From Magnetospirillum sp. (GTDB lineage Bacteria > Pseudomonadota > Alphaproteobacteria > Rhodospirillales > Magnetospirillaceae): a stretch of 18,587 bases of DNA. Position numbers and translations under genes: made by a program. Numbering within the stretch: the stretch's first letter is position 1; the number at the start of each line of letters is the position of its first letter. The notes under the pieces are model-generated. The model had not been told where the DNA came from. It saw only the letters and a list, made by a program, of their open reading frames with translations, and searched no databases. Shown here piece by piece: positions 1 through 6,928 of the stretch. The stretch spans positions 1-18,587 of the forward strand of contig JAIWOG010000168.1 in the NCBI GenBank assembly GCA_020217035.1, in the 5' to 3' direction.

Positions 1-1177
1 ATTGGCCGTCGGCATCCAGGCTGGCGCTGATGCCGCTCGTCGCGTTCAACTGGGTCAGCAGGTCGTCGACGCTGCTGACCGTGGTCATGTCGATGTCGGA
101 GCTGCTGACCAAATTGCCGTCTTCGTCGGTCACCGCGATGGTCAAGGTGCCGGTGGCGCTCAGCGCGTCGGTCCCCGACAGCCCGGAAACCGAACCGGTC
201 AGGGTGGATGGCGCCGGCAAGGCGCTGCCCGAATTGTTCAATTCGTTCAGTTGGTCCATCAAATCGGTGGCGATCACATCCAACTGGTCTTGGACGTCCA
301 CCAAGGTCTCGTCGCGCAATTCCACCAAAGCCGCCAAGCTGCCCGACTTGATGGAATTGGTGATGTCGGCGCCGTTCAGATTGATGGAATCGAAGCCGGT
401 GGGATAGACGGTTTCCGACGTCACCGTGTTGGTGGCCTGGTAGGAAAGCTCGTGCACCGAAGAGTTCAACAGCGGCTGGCCGCCGGTATAAATGGTCATG
501 GCGCCGGTTTCGTCGGTGAAATAGCTGATGTTGATCTGTTCCGACAATTGGGTGACCAGCACCATGCGTTGGTCTTCCAGGTCGGCGGTGGAATCACCCC
601 GCGCCTGGGCGGTGACGATGGAATCGTTCAACTCGTTGATGGCGTGCAGGGTGTCGTTGATGGTCTGGACAGCGCTTTCGATGTCCTGGTCGGTCTGGGC
701 CCGCAGGTCCTGGACCTGGGCCGAGGTGTCGCGCAGGCTGGCGGCCACGTCGGTCAATTGCAACACCGCCTGGGTCTTCAGCGTCTCGCTTTCCGGGGTG
801 GCGGCCAGCTCCTCGAAGGTGCTCGCCAATTCCGAAAGCGCGGTGGCCAGGGTGTCGCCGTCGTCGCTGGACGACAATTGCCCCATGATGTCGGACAACT
901 GATCCAGATAGCTTTGGGTGGTCGCCGCCTCGGCGTTGCCCGAAGTGGCGGCGACGATGCTTTTCAGCAGGTTGGCATCGACCTTGGAGATCACCACCGT
1001 CAGGTTGACGCCGGTGCCGATGCCGCCGCCGCCAGAGGTGGTGCTGGTCAGGACCCCCGACTTGACGGTGTAGCCCTCGGTGTCGGAATTGGCGATATTG
1101 TTGGAGGCGATCGCCAGTTCGCTTTGGATGGTGCGCAGCGACGACGTCGCCGAACTCAATGCCAGGGACAGGGACAT
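1..1177 (-). CDS. flgK: Flagellar hook-associated protein 1 FlgK (C-terminus cut by window edge)
   Basis: FlgK forms the first junction ring between the hook and the filament and is exported through the flagellar type III system. About 392 residues are visible and the frame runs off the left edge without a stop. The N-terminus MSLSLALSSATSSLRTIQSE followed by LAIASNNIANSDTEGYT is the rod/hook/HAP D0 heptad region. Further on, helical stretches such as TLATALSELASTFEELAATP and an acidic, Ser/Thr-rich middle domain fit FlgK. The start is ATG at 1175-1177, with GAGGAGG five bases upstream. It lies 25 nt after flgN, the gene of its likely chaperone, and belongs to the flgD-flgE-x-flgN-flgK run. 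FlgL would be expected beyond the window. The N-terminal domain and the flgN neighbour make FlgK more likely than another axial protein. Confidence 0.93.
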   Translation of the reverse strand, partial: MSLSLALSSATSSLRTIQSELAIASNNIANSDTEGYTVKSGVLTSTTSGGGGIGTGVNLTVVISKVDANLLKSIVAATSGNAEAATTQSYLDQLSDIMGQLSSSDDGDTLATALSELASTFEELAATPESETLKTQAVLQLTDVAASLRDTSAQVQDLRAQTDQDIESAVQTINDTLHAINELNDSIVTAQARGDSTADLEDQRMVLVTQLSEQINISYFTDETGAMTIYTGGQPLLNSSVHELSYQATNTVTSETVYPTGFDSINLNGADITNSIKSGSLAALVELRDETLVDVQDQLDVIATDLMDQLNELNNSGSALPAPSTLTGSVSGLSGTDALSATGTLTIAVTDEDGNLVSSSDIDMTTVSSVDDLLTQLNATSGISASLDADGQ

Positions 1178-1202
1178 GGCGGCCTCCTCGGATCCGGGGG
1201 GA

Positions 1203-1667
1203 TCAGGCGTGGTAGTTGTGACCCAGGGCGGACAGCTTCAGGTCCAGCGGGATGTCGCCCTTGGCGCCATAAGGCCGGCTGCCGGTGCTGTCCTGGCGCA
1301 AGGCTTCCAGAACCGCTTCGACGCGGCGGCGCGAGGCGACCATGGCGGCTTCCAGGCGGGTGGCGTTTTCCTGTGTGGCGCCGCGCAAGGCGGTCACGGC
1401 GGCCATCAGCACCCGGCTGAAATCCGGGTCCTGGGCCAGCAGGGCGGCGCCTTCGGGCCCCAGATCCTCCCACAATTCGGCGTATTCGCCGGCCAGCACA
1501 GCCTTGCGCTCGGTGCTGGCGGCCAGACCCGCCGGATAGCCGGCGGCCAGGGCGCGGTTTTCCTCGGCGATCAGCGTGGACAATTCGGTCACCGTCTCCA
1601 GCAGCGCTTCGGCCAGCTGACGGGCGGGGCGTTCGGTGGCGACGGGGTGCGGGATGATGGGCAGCAT
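1203..1667 (-). CDS. flgN: FlgN-type flagellar export chaperone
   Basis: FlgN chaperones keep the hook-associated proteins FlgK and FlgL soluble in the cytoplasm and deliver them to the export gate. The 154-aa product is almost all helical. Near residues 25-65 it carries the family signature: LIAEENRALAAG, then ERKAVLAGEYAELW, i.e. the EEN.AL ... K..L...Y pattern. The frame stays open to a GTG at 1676, but AGGAG at 1676-1680 overlaps that codon. The same AGGAG sits 8 nt before the ATG at 1665-1667, so I chose that start. Its place directly before flgK agrees with the role. Regulation is probably with the upstream flagellar genes, although a repeat array separates it from them. Sequence identity within this family is low, so the name rests on motif plus context. 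Confidence 0.8.
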   Translation of the reverse strand: MLPIIPHPVATERPARQLAEALLETVTELSTLIAEENRALAAGYPAGLAASTERKAVLAGEYAELWEDLGPEGAALLAQDPDFSRVLMAAVTALRGATQENATRLEAAMVASRRRVEAVLEALRQDSTGSRPYGAKGDIPLDLKLSALGHNYHA

Positions 1668-1683
1668 GGGATTCACTCCTGCT

Positions 1684-1783
1684 TACGGGCGCCGCAGCGC
1701 GATGCTTTCCTAGGGGCGCCGCAGCGCGATGCTTTCTTAGGGGCGCCGCAGCGCGATGCTTTCTTAGGGGCGCCGCAGCGCGA
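1684..1783 (-). repeat. 27-bp tandem repeat, 3 full copies plus a 16-bp partial copy
   Basis: Full copies occupy 1687-1713, 1714-1740 and 1741-1767, and a partial copy lies at 1768-1783. The second and third copies are identical; the first differs by one base. On the minus strand each copy reads as GAA AGC ATC GCG CTG CGG, then CGC CCC and a stop codon. The stops (TAA, TAA, TAG, TAA) fall at 1764-1766, 1737-1739, 1710-1712 and 1683-1685, all in one frame. The partial copy is the 3' end of the 115-aa gene. Each unit also contains a short GCGC-TGCG-GCGC hairpin. The array fills most of the gap before flgN. Confidence 0.95.
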
Positions 1784-2111
1784 CGACGTTCTTGGCGGCG
1801 CCATAGGCGCGGGCGGCGTCGGTGCGATGGTTCAGCGCCTTCAACTCGCCGGCCAGTTGGCCCAGTTCGGTTTCCAGGGCTTCCACCAAGGCTTCCAGGT
1901 CGTGGGTGACCAGGGCCAAGTCGCGACGGCGCAGGCGGCGCTGGTCGTCGGACAGGTTGGACAACTGCGCGGCCAGGTGGATGGAAAGGGTGGCGGCGTC
2001 GGTCTCGGTCAGGTCGGCGGTCCCCATCCGCAGATGGGCCTGGGCCAGGGTGCGGTTGGCTTGGGCTTCCACGGCGGTGACGGGCCGGGCTTGATTGGTC
2101 TTGTGGTTCAT
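1764..2111 (-). CDS. Unknown 115-aa protein of the flagellar hook operon
   Basis: I do not recognise this family. The product starts MNHKTNQARPVTAVEAQANR and is mainly helical. Residues about 45-95 have heptad-like spacing of leucines (LAAQLSNLSDDQRRL, then LVTHDLEALVEALETELGQL), which suggests a coiled coil. There is no signal peptide, membrane segment or cysteine. AGAGGAAAAGCC precedes the ATG. It sits 16 nt after flgE and before flgN, so it is probably co-expressed with the hook genes. A chaperone-like or assembly-helper role is a guess from context, size and helicity. The last codons (GCG CTG CGG CGC CCC TAA) are the seed of the tandem repeat that follows. Confidence 0.8.
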   Translation of the reverse strand: MNHKTNQARPVTAVEAQANRTLAQAHLRMGTADLTETDAATLSIHLAAQLSNLSDDQRRLRRRDLALVTHDLEALVEALETELGQLAGELKALNHRTDAARAYGAAKNVVALRRP

Positions 2112-2127
2112 GGCTTTTCCTCTTGTC

Positions 2128-3417
2128 TTAGCGAACGGCCGCCATCAGGTCGTCGAACATGTCGGAACAGGTGCTGATCACTTGCGAGGCGGCGCCATAG
2201 GCCTGCTGGGCGGCGATCATCCGGGTGAACTCGTCGGACGTGTCGACGGTCGAGGATTCCAGGGCGCTGGCGGTGATGGTGGCGACACCGTCCTCGCCGG
2301 CTTCATGCAGGGTGAAGTCGCCGGAATTGGCGGTCTGGCGGTAGATGCCGCCATTGGTGACCTCCAGGCCGTTGGCGTTGGGGAAGTCGGCCACCGCGAT
2401 CTTGTAGATGGCGACGTCCATGCCGTTGTCGAAATGGGCCCAGATCACCCCGGTGTCGTCGATCTCCACCGAGGACATGGCGCCGTATTCGACACCGTCA
2501 CCGGAAATCGAGGTGATCGAGATGTCGGGATCGTCGCTGTTGGACGAATATTGGGTCAAGGAGCCGGTGCCGCTGTCCTGGCCGACGTCGATGGAAATGG
2601 TGGAAATGTCGGACGCCCCGGTGGTGAAGCTGGTGATGCCGATTTCCAGCTCGGTCGCCGTGCCGGTGCTGTCGGTGATGGTGGAAAGCGCACCATCGGC
2701 GAAGGTCAGGGTGAAGGGGCCGCCGGTCGTGGTGCCCGAGGTGGACGAGGTATCCGAACTGAGCACCGGGTCCGAGAATGACAATTCCCATTCGTTGGCG
2801 GCGGTCTTCTCGTAGCTCATGGTCACGGTGTGCGACACGCCCAGCGCGTCGAACACCTCCATGGTGGCGGTGACGACGTCGCCCACTTCGGCGTCGGCCG
2901 GCAGGTTGGCCTGGATGGTCTCGGCGCTGGTGGCCTCGGCGGTGCCGGTGAAGCGGTTGACGTTGACGTCTTCCAGGGTCGAGGCCGAATTGGTGGACCC
3001 GGCGATGACGTTGCCGTCGGCATCGGTTTCCCAACCCTGCAGGTAGTAATTGCCGATGCACATGAAGCCGTCGGCGTCGATTTCGAATTCGCCGTTACGG
3101 GTGAACATGGTTTCTTCGCCCGAGGTGCCGTAGGTGACGACGAAGAAGCCGTCGCCATCCAGCGCCAGGTCGGTGGAGTTGCTGGTGGCGCTGATCACAC
3201 CCTGGTTGGTGATGTTCTGGCGCACCGAGGCGGACACGCCGCCCGAGGCGTAGGACGTCGCCGAATAGGATTGCGTCACCAGCGTCTTGAAGCTGGTGGT
3301 GTTGGCCTTGTAGCCGGTGGTGGAGGAATTGGACAGATTGTCCGAGATGATGGCCAGCGCCGTGCTTTGCGACTTCAACGCGGTGACGGCGGAGTTCATG
3401 GCTCCAAGAAGGCTCAT
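2128..3417 (-). CDS. flgE: Flagellar hook protein FlgE
   Basis: FlgE polymerises into the curved hook (universal joint) outside the cell after type III export. The 429-aa product has the rod/hook N-terminal signature at residues 5-40 (AMNSAVTALKSQSTALAIIS, then DNLSNSSTTGYK). The FlgE/F/G core motif follows at 85-112 (LALDGDGFFVVTYG, TRNGEF). The C-terminal helix at 388-429 (SSTVDTSDEFTRMIAAQQAY and onward) is also typical. The middle is acidic and Ser/Thr-rich, as expected of a surface-exposed domain. Length is in the usual FlgE range. GGGGAG lies 7 nt before the ATG, and flgD ends 15 nt upstream. It has two cysteines (C120 and C417), which is unusual for an axial protein. Identification as FlgE rather than FlgG rests on length and on the flgD neighbour. 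Confidence 0.95.
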   Translation of the reverse strand: MSLLGAMNSAVTALKSQSTALAIISDNLSNSSTTGYKANTTSFKTLVTQSYSATSYASGGVSASVRQNITNQGVISATSNSTDLALDGDGFFVVTYGTSGEETMFTRNGEFEIDADGFMCIGNYYLQGWETDADGNVIAGSTNSASTLEDVNVNRFTGTAEATSAETIQANLPADAEVGDVVTATMEVFDALGVSHTVTMSYEKTAANEWELSFSDPVLSSDTSSTSGTTTGGPFTLTFADGALSTITDSTGTATELEIGITSFTTGASDISTISIDVGQDSGTGSLTQYSSNSDDPDISITSISGDGVEYGAMSSVEIDDTGVIWAHFDNGMDVAIYKIAVADFPNANGLEVTNGGIYRQTANSGDFTLHEAGEDGVATITASALESSTVDTSDEFTRMIAAQQAYGAASQVISTCSDMFDDLMAAVR

Positions 3418-3432
3418 GGTCAGTCTCCCCGC

Positions 3433-4098
3433 TTACGAGGCCAGGCGGGCGACGGCATCAAGCGTGATGCCCATGTCGCCCAGTTCCAGGACGGTGGTGC
3501 CGTCCACCGAGGAAACCCCGGTGACCTTGCCGCTGACGAAGGTGGTGCTGTCGATGGATTCGCCGCTGGAATCGGTGGCGGTGACGGTCAGGGTGTAGGC
3601 GCCGCCTTCCACCACGTTGCCGTCGCTGTCGGTGCCGTCCCAGGTGAAGGTGTTGCGGCCCTCGTTGGTGGTGCCGGTGCCTTCCCACACCACGTTGCCG
3701 TCCTCGTCGGTGACGGTCAGCGTCACTTCCTCGGCGGCTTCGTCCAGGGAATAGATCCATTCGGCGTCCACCGTTCCGTCGTCCTGGACGCTGATGGTGT
3801 CGCCCTGGGCCTCGACGGTGTGGCCCATGTAGCCGACGCCGCTGGACAGCCCGAAGGTGTCGAGCGAGCTTAGGACCTCGTCCAGCTTGTCGTTGGTGGC
3901 GATCTGCTGTTCCAGGTTCGAGTATTGCACCAGTTGGTTGGTGAACTCGGTGGCGTCGGTGGGGTCCAGCGGGTCCTGGTATTGCAATTGCGCCACCAGC
4001 AACTGGATGAACATGTCGTAGTCGGCGGAAAGTCCAGAAGTGGTCGACGACGACGTCGACGTGGTCGTTTCTGTGGTCGATGTGATGGCAGATGTCAT
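3433..4098 (-). CDS. flgD: Flagellar hook cap / scaffold protein FlgD
   Basis: FlgD caps the growing hook and is needed for FlgE assembly. The 221-aa product has a Ser/Thr-only N-terminal tail (about residues 1-22). The FlgD hallmark follows at 26-65: MFIQLLVAQLQYQDPLDPTD, then FTNQLVQYSNLEQQ. A beta-rich FlgD Ig/tudor-like part comes after it, with VWEGTG, FTWDGTDSDGN and GAYTLTV motifs. Overall it is very acidic. The ATG has GGAG nine bases upstream, a longish spacing. It is the first gene of the flgD-flgE-x-flgN-flgK run. The 283-bp region before it holds a terminator-like hairpin and a palindromic repeat, so a promoter probably lies between 4099 and 4220, though I see no convincing sigma-28 or sigma-54 match there. 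Confidence 0.95.
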   Translation of the reverse strand: MTSAITSTTETTTSTSSSTTSGLSADYDMFIQLLVAQLQYQDPLDPTDATEFTNQLVQYSNLEQQIATNDKLDEVLSSLDTFGLSSGVGYMGHTVEAQGDTISVQDDGTVDAEWIYSLDEAAEEVTLTVTDEDGNVVWEGTGTTNEGRNTFTWDGTDSDGNVVEGGAYTLTVTATDSSGESIDSTTFVSGKVTGVSSVDGTTVLELGDMGITLDAVARLAS

Positions 4099-4220
4099 CG
4101 CGGCGCACTCCGGAAGAATATTTGCGGCGGATGGCCGCTCTTGTTTTCTTCTACGGATATGATTCGCCGGATCAGGCGGTGATTTGTCGCGCCATTTGCT
4201 GATTATTTGTTGGCGTCACC

Positions 4221-4267
4221 AAAACGAATTGGCCGCCATGACTGATACGGTCATGGCGGCCAATTCG
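4221..4267 (-). terminator. Strong hairpin terminator-like structure before flgD
   Basis: A perfect 18-bp inverted repeat has arms at 4225-4242 and 4250-4267 around a 7-nt loop. On the minus strand it is followed by TTTTGG, a short U-tract. This fits a rho-independent terminator ending the fliC-fliD-fliS-83-aa run and insulating flgD. The U-tract is only four bases, so termination strength is uncertain. Confidence 0.65.
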
Positions 4268-4285
4268 GGCACGAAATAATCACGG

Positions 4286-4370
4286 CGTCATGCCCGCGCA
4301 GGCGGGCATCCAGGAGTCACGGTAAAGACGGTGGAGCCCCTGCTGGATTTCCGCTTTCGCGGGAATGACG
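4286..4370. repeat. Inverted pair of REP-like palindromes
   Basis: Two 31-nt arms face each other at 4286-4316 and 4340-4370, matching at 25 of 31 positions after reverse complementing. Each arm starts CGTCAT and contains its own small hairpin (for example TGCCCGC ... GCGGGCA) followed by ATCCAG. Where the arms differ, one of the hairpin base pairs changes on both sides. This resembles the GTCATTCCCGCG-type extragenic palindromes common in proteobacteria. The element lies between the 83-aa gene and the terminator-like hairpin. Confidence 0.75.
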
Positions 4371-4381
4371 GGGGATGGAAA

Positions 4382-4633
4382 TCAGTTCTTCGGCTTTTCC
4401 GAGCCGGCGGCGGCGATGATGCGGTCGGCCAGGCCGGCGGGGGCCTTGGGTTGCCCCGCCTTGATGGAATCGGCCAAGGCGAGGGCTTCGGCCAGGGCTT
4501 CCACGGCAGCCGGTGATTGTTCCAGCAGGATTTCGGCGGCTTTTCGCTGCGCGTCGGGCCAATGGGCCAGGTCGCAGCCCAAACGGTCCAGCAGGTCGGA
4601 GAATTCCCCGACGGAGAGTATCAGGTCGCTCAT
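4382..4633 (-). CDS. Small unknown protein (83 aa) downstream of fliS
   Basis: The product begins MSDLILSVGEFSDLLDRLGC and continues DLAHWPDAQRKAAEILLEQS. It is helical and soluble, with no membrane segment. The LG.D...WP..QR..AE.LL..SP pattern recalls the N-terminal part of small alphaproteobacterial proteins often coded beside ECF sigma genes. That resemblance is from memory and is weak evidence of function. GAGGCGAC precedes the ATG closely. It follows fliS by 89 nt on the same strand, so it may be the last gene of the fliC-fliD-fliS run. The gap contains a small CAAAGG-CCGC-CCTTTG hairpin. GC-biased codon use supports real coding. Confidence 0.7.
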   Translation of the reverse strand: MSDLILSVGEFSDLLDRLGCDLAHWPDAQRKAAEILLEQSPAAVEALAEALALADSIKAGQPKAPAGLADRIIAAAGSEKPKN

Positions 4634-4722
4634 GTCGCCTCGGTTTCTGCGATGGCGTTGACAAAGGCCGCCCTTTGGACAGCCGTGCGAGCTTAGCCGA
4701 ATTCATCCCGCGATAACAGGTC

Positions 4723-5145
4723 TCAAGCGTCTAAATTAGTTGGATGGCGGGTATTCGCGACGGTCTCGGCCTTCATGCCGGCGATCTCGGCCCAGGCGTC
4801 GCGCAAGGACCGCAAGCCTTCGCCGATGCGGCGGCAACTGGTCTCGGCGTTCTTCTTGCCGACACTGGCCAGCAGCGCCTGCATGTTGGCGCGGTAAGTG
4901 TCGGCCAGCCCGGCCGCCAGCGTGCCACCGGCTTGCAGGTCCAGCGCCGCCAGCAGGCCGCGCAGGATCTCGATGGCCCGCATGGTTTCCTGGTGCTGCT
5001 TGATGTAGTCGCCGCTGGCCGCGGCCATGCCGGCATTGTGGATGCGGACCAGGATGCCGTCGTACAGCAGCACCACGGCTTGCAGCGGCGGCGTGGTCAT
5101 GACGGCGGTCTGATAAGCGGCGATGGCTTGTTTGGAGAGGGTCAT
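4723..5145 (-). CDS. fliS: Flagellin export chaperone FliS
   Basis: FliS binds the C-terminal disordered part of flagellin in the cytoplasm, preventing early polymerisation and aiding export. The 140-aa helical product has the family pattern: an N-terminal AIAAYQTAVMTTPPLQAVVL followed by LYDGILVRIHNAG, then helices with YIKQHQETMRAIEILRGLLA and LDLQAGG. Length is normal. The ATG lies 3 nt after the fliD stop, with GAGGA inside the fliD end, so translation is likely coupled. The fliD-fliS order and motif make the call solid. Confidence 0.92.
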   Translation of the reverse strand: MTLSKQAIAAYQTAVMTTPPLQAVVLLYDGILVRIHNAGMAAASGDYIKQHQETMRAIEILRGLLAALDLQAGGTLAAGLADTYRANMQALLASVGKKNAETSCRRIGEGLRSLRDAWAEIAGMKAETVANTRHPTNLDA

Positions 5146-5148
5146 GGC

Positions 5149-6837
5149 TCAATCCTCGGAATCGGCGTTGTTCATGGCTTCCAACAGGTCGAGGGTGGAT
5201 TGCGCCTCGGCCAGCTTGGCTTCGATACGGGCGTATTTGTCGAGCAAGTATTCACGATAGCTTTCGGCATTGGCTTCGATGGTGCTGATGCGTTCTTCCA
5301 GGTCGTCGTTGGAGTCCTCCAACTCGTCGATCATGGTGGTCAGCGTGCCGTCATATTCGTCGGCGACGGTTTCCACCGCCTGCCACATGCGGTCGGCGAT
5401 GCCTTGGGACAGCGTCACGTCGATGGATTGCGAGGTCGACCCCGAAAACACCAGAGTCAGCCCTTCGTAATCTGTACCCTCGGCGCCGACGATACGGCTG
5501 CCCGACACGGTGAACAGCGATGTGTCGCCATCCACTGACACGGATGTGATGTTGCCGTCGGCATCGACGGTGATGTCCAAGGTGAACTCGGCCGCTTCCG
5601 GGCCGTCGCCATGGCGCAGCAGCGTCAGATTGCCGCTGGAGGTGGTGGCGGTATAGGCCAAGAGCGACTGGATTTCCTCGACGCTGTTCAGCAAAGCGTC
5701 GTCCAGCGTATCCTCGTCCAACACCAGATAGTTTTCCTCGTCGAAGGACAGTCCCAGCAGCGCCATGGAGTCTTCGCCGATGGAGGCGGTCAGCGCGTCC
5801 TGCAACTCGGTCGAAATGGATCGCAGGGTGGAATCGCCGAACAGAACGGCGGAATCGTCGGCGGTGCCGTCATCGGCGGTGGTCTGGTTGGTGATGACGA
5901 AGTCGCGGAAGGCGTTGTATGCCTCGACCAGGGCTTCGATCTGTTCCTTGATGTCGGATAGCGAGTAATCGGTCTCGATAGTCAGGGTGTTACCGGCTTC
6001 CGCCTTGTAAAGTGTCAGCGTGATGCCATCCAGTGCGTCGTCGATCTCGTTGCTGTCGCGGGTGATGGTGACGCCGTCGATTTCGACGATTGCCGCCTGG
6101 GCTTCCTGCAATACATCCAGTTTTTCACCGCTGGAATCGATCAGTCCCAGATCCTGCAACACGGTGCCGCTGGAATCGGCGAGATCGATGCTGGCGTTGG
6201 TTTCCGTCCCGGTCAGGATCAGCATGTATTCGCTGCTGGAAACCTGCAGGACCGACGCCTTGACCCCGGTATTGGTGGTTTCGGCGTTGATCGCCTCGGC
6301 GATGTCGGCCAACGACATGTCCTCGGTGACCGTGATGGTGGCGGAAGATGAGGTGCCGGAAAGCGTGCTGCCGATGGTGAACTCGCCCGACAGGCCGGCT
6401 TCGTCGCTTTTGCTCGACAGCGTGCCGCCGCCCAGACGTTCGGCGGTGGCGACCTGCTGGATTTCGACGCTGTGGCTGTCCAAATCGGCGCCGTCCTCGA
6501 CGGTGACCGACAGCAAGGTGTCTGCATCGGTGCTGGTGGACGAGGTGAGGTAAGCGGTGCGGTTCAGGAAAGCGTCGTCTTCCTGGCCCGACGACGACGG
6601 GTCGCTGCGCAGTGCCTGAAGACTGTCCTGCATGGCCAGCAGCAGGGTCTGCATTTCCTCGTAGGCGGCGATCTTGGTTTCGTTGGCGGTGACCTTGGTT
6701 TCCAGACTGTCGGCGCGGGCCAGCTTGGCCTCGACGGCGGCTTCCACCAGGGCATCGGTGTCGAAGTCGTTGCGGTTCTGCGAATAGCTGACCGAGGACG
6801 TGGTGGTGCTGGTGGTCGAACTGACGGAATCGGTCAT
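5149..6837 (-). CDS. fliD: Filament cap protein FliD (HAP2)
   Basis: FliD forms the cap at the filament tip and guides flagellin insertion. The 562-aa product has a Ser/Thr-rich head and the FliD N-terminal segment (FDTDALVEAAVEAKLARADS), then a coiled-coil with KIAAYEEMQTLLLAMQDSL. The centre is beta-rich and acidic. The C-terminal FliD domain includes IKEQIEALVEAYNAFRDFV and a long terminal coiled coil (TTMIDELEDSNDDLEERIST, then YREYLLDKYARIEAKLAEAQ). The final part LLDKYARIEAKLAEAQSTLD is typical of FliD ends. GAGG lies about 5 nt before the ATG. It is coded directly after flagellin and before fliS. Confidence 0.95.
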   Translation of the reverse strand: MTDSVSSTTSTTTSSVSYSQNRNDFDTDALVEAAVEAKLARADSLETKVTANETKIAAYEEMQTLLLAMQDSLQALRSDPSSSGQEDDAFLNRTAYLTSSTSTDADTLLSVTVEDGADLDSHSVEIQQVATAERLGGGTLSSKSDEAGLSGEFTIGSTLSGTSSSATITVTEDMSLADIAEAINAETTNTGVKASVLQVSSSEYMLILTGTETNASIDLADSSGTVLQDLGLIDSSGEKLDVLQEAQAAIVEIDGVTITRDSNEIDDALDGITLTLYKAEAGNTLTIETDYSLSDIKEQIEALVEAYNAFRDFVITNQTTADDGTADDSAVLFGDSTLRSISTELQDALTASIGEDSMALLGLSFDEENYLVLDEDTLDDALLNSVEEIQSLLAYTATTSSGNLTLLRHGDGPEAAEFTLDITVDADGNITSVSVDGDTSLFTVSGSRIVGAEGTDYEGLTLVFSGSTSQSIDVTLSQGIADRMWQAVETVADEYDGTLTTMIDELEDSNDDLEERISTIEANAESYREYLLDKYARIEAKLAEAQSTLDLLEAMNNADSED

Positions 6838-6892
6838 GGCGGCCTCGCAGGGGAAGGCGGTGGCCGGGACGTCATCGGTGGAAGACGCCCCG

Positions 6893-6928
6893 GCCGGTTT
6901 AACCGGCTAGGGGGCAGGAAGCCGGTTA
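6893..6928 (-). repeat. Overlapping inverted repeats at the flagellin 3' end
   Basis: On the minus strand TAACCGGC (6928-6921, including the flagellin stop codon) can pair with GCCGGTTA (6907-6900) across a 13-nt loop, giving an 8-bp stem. GCCGG of the second arm can instead pair with CCGGC at 6897-6893. There is no U-tract, so it is not a classical terminator. It could be a processing or attenuation structure between flagellin and fliD. Confidence 0.55.

Noticed and set aside
2..1420. A 472-codon plus-strand frame opposite flgK and flgN
   Set aside because: The product is repetitive Gly/Gln/Val/His-rich without a recognisable domain; the minus strand shows clear FlgK and FlgN motifs.
1683..1783. 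The repeat array as a CRISPR array
   Set aside because: Units are directly adjacent with no spacers, and they are copies of a gene end.
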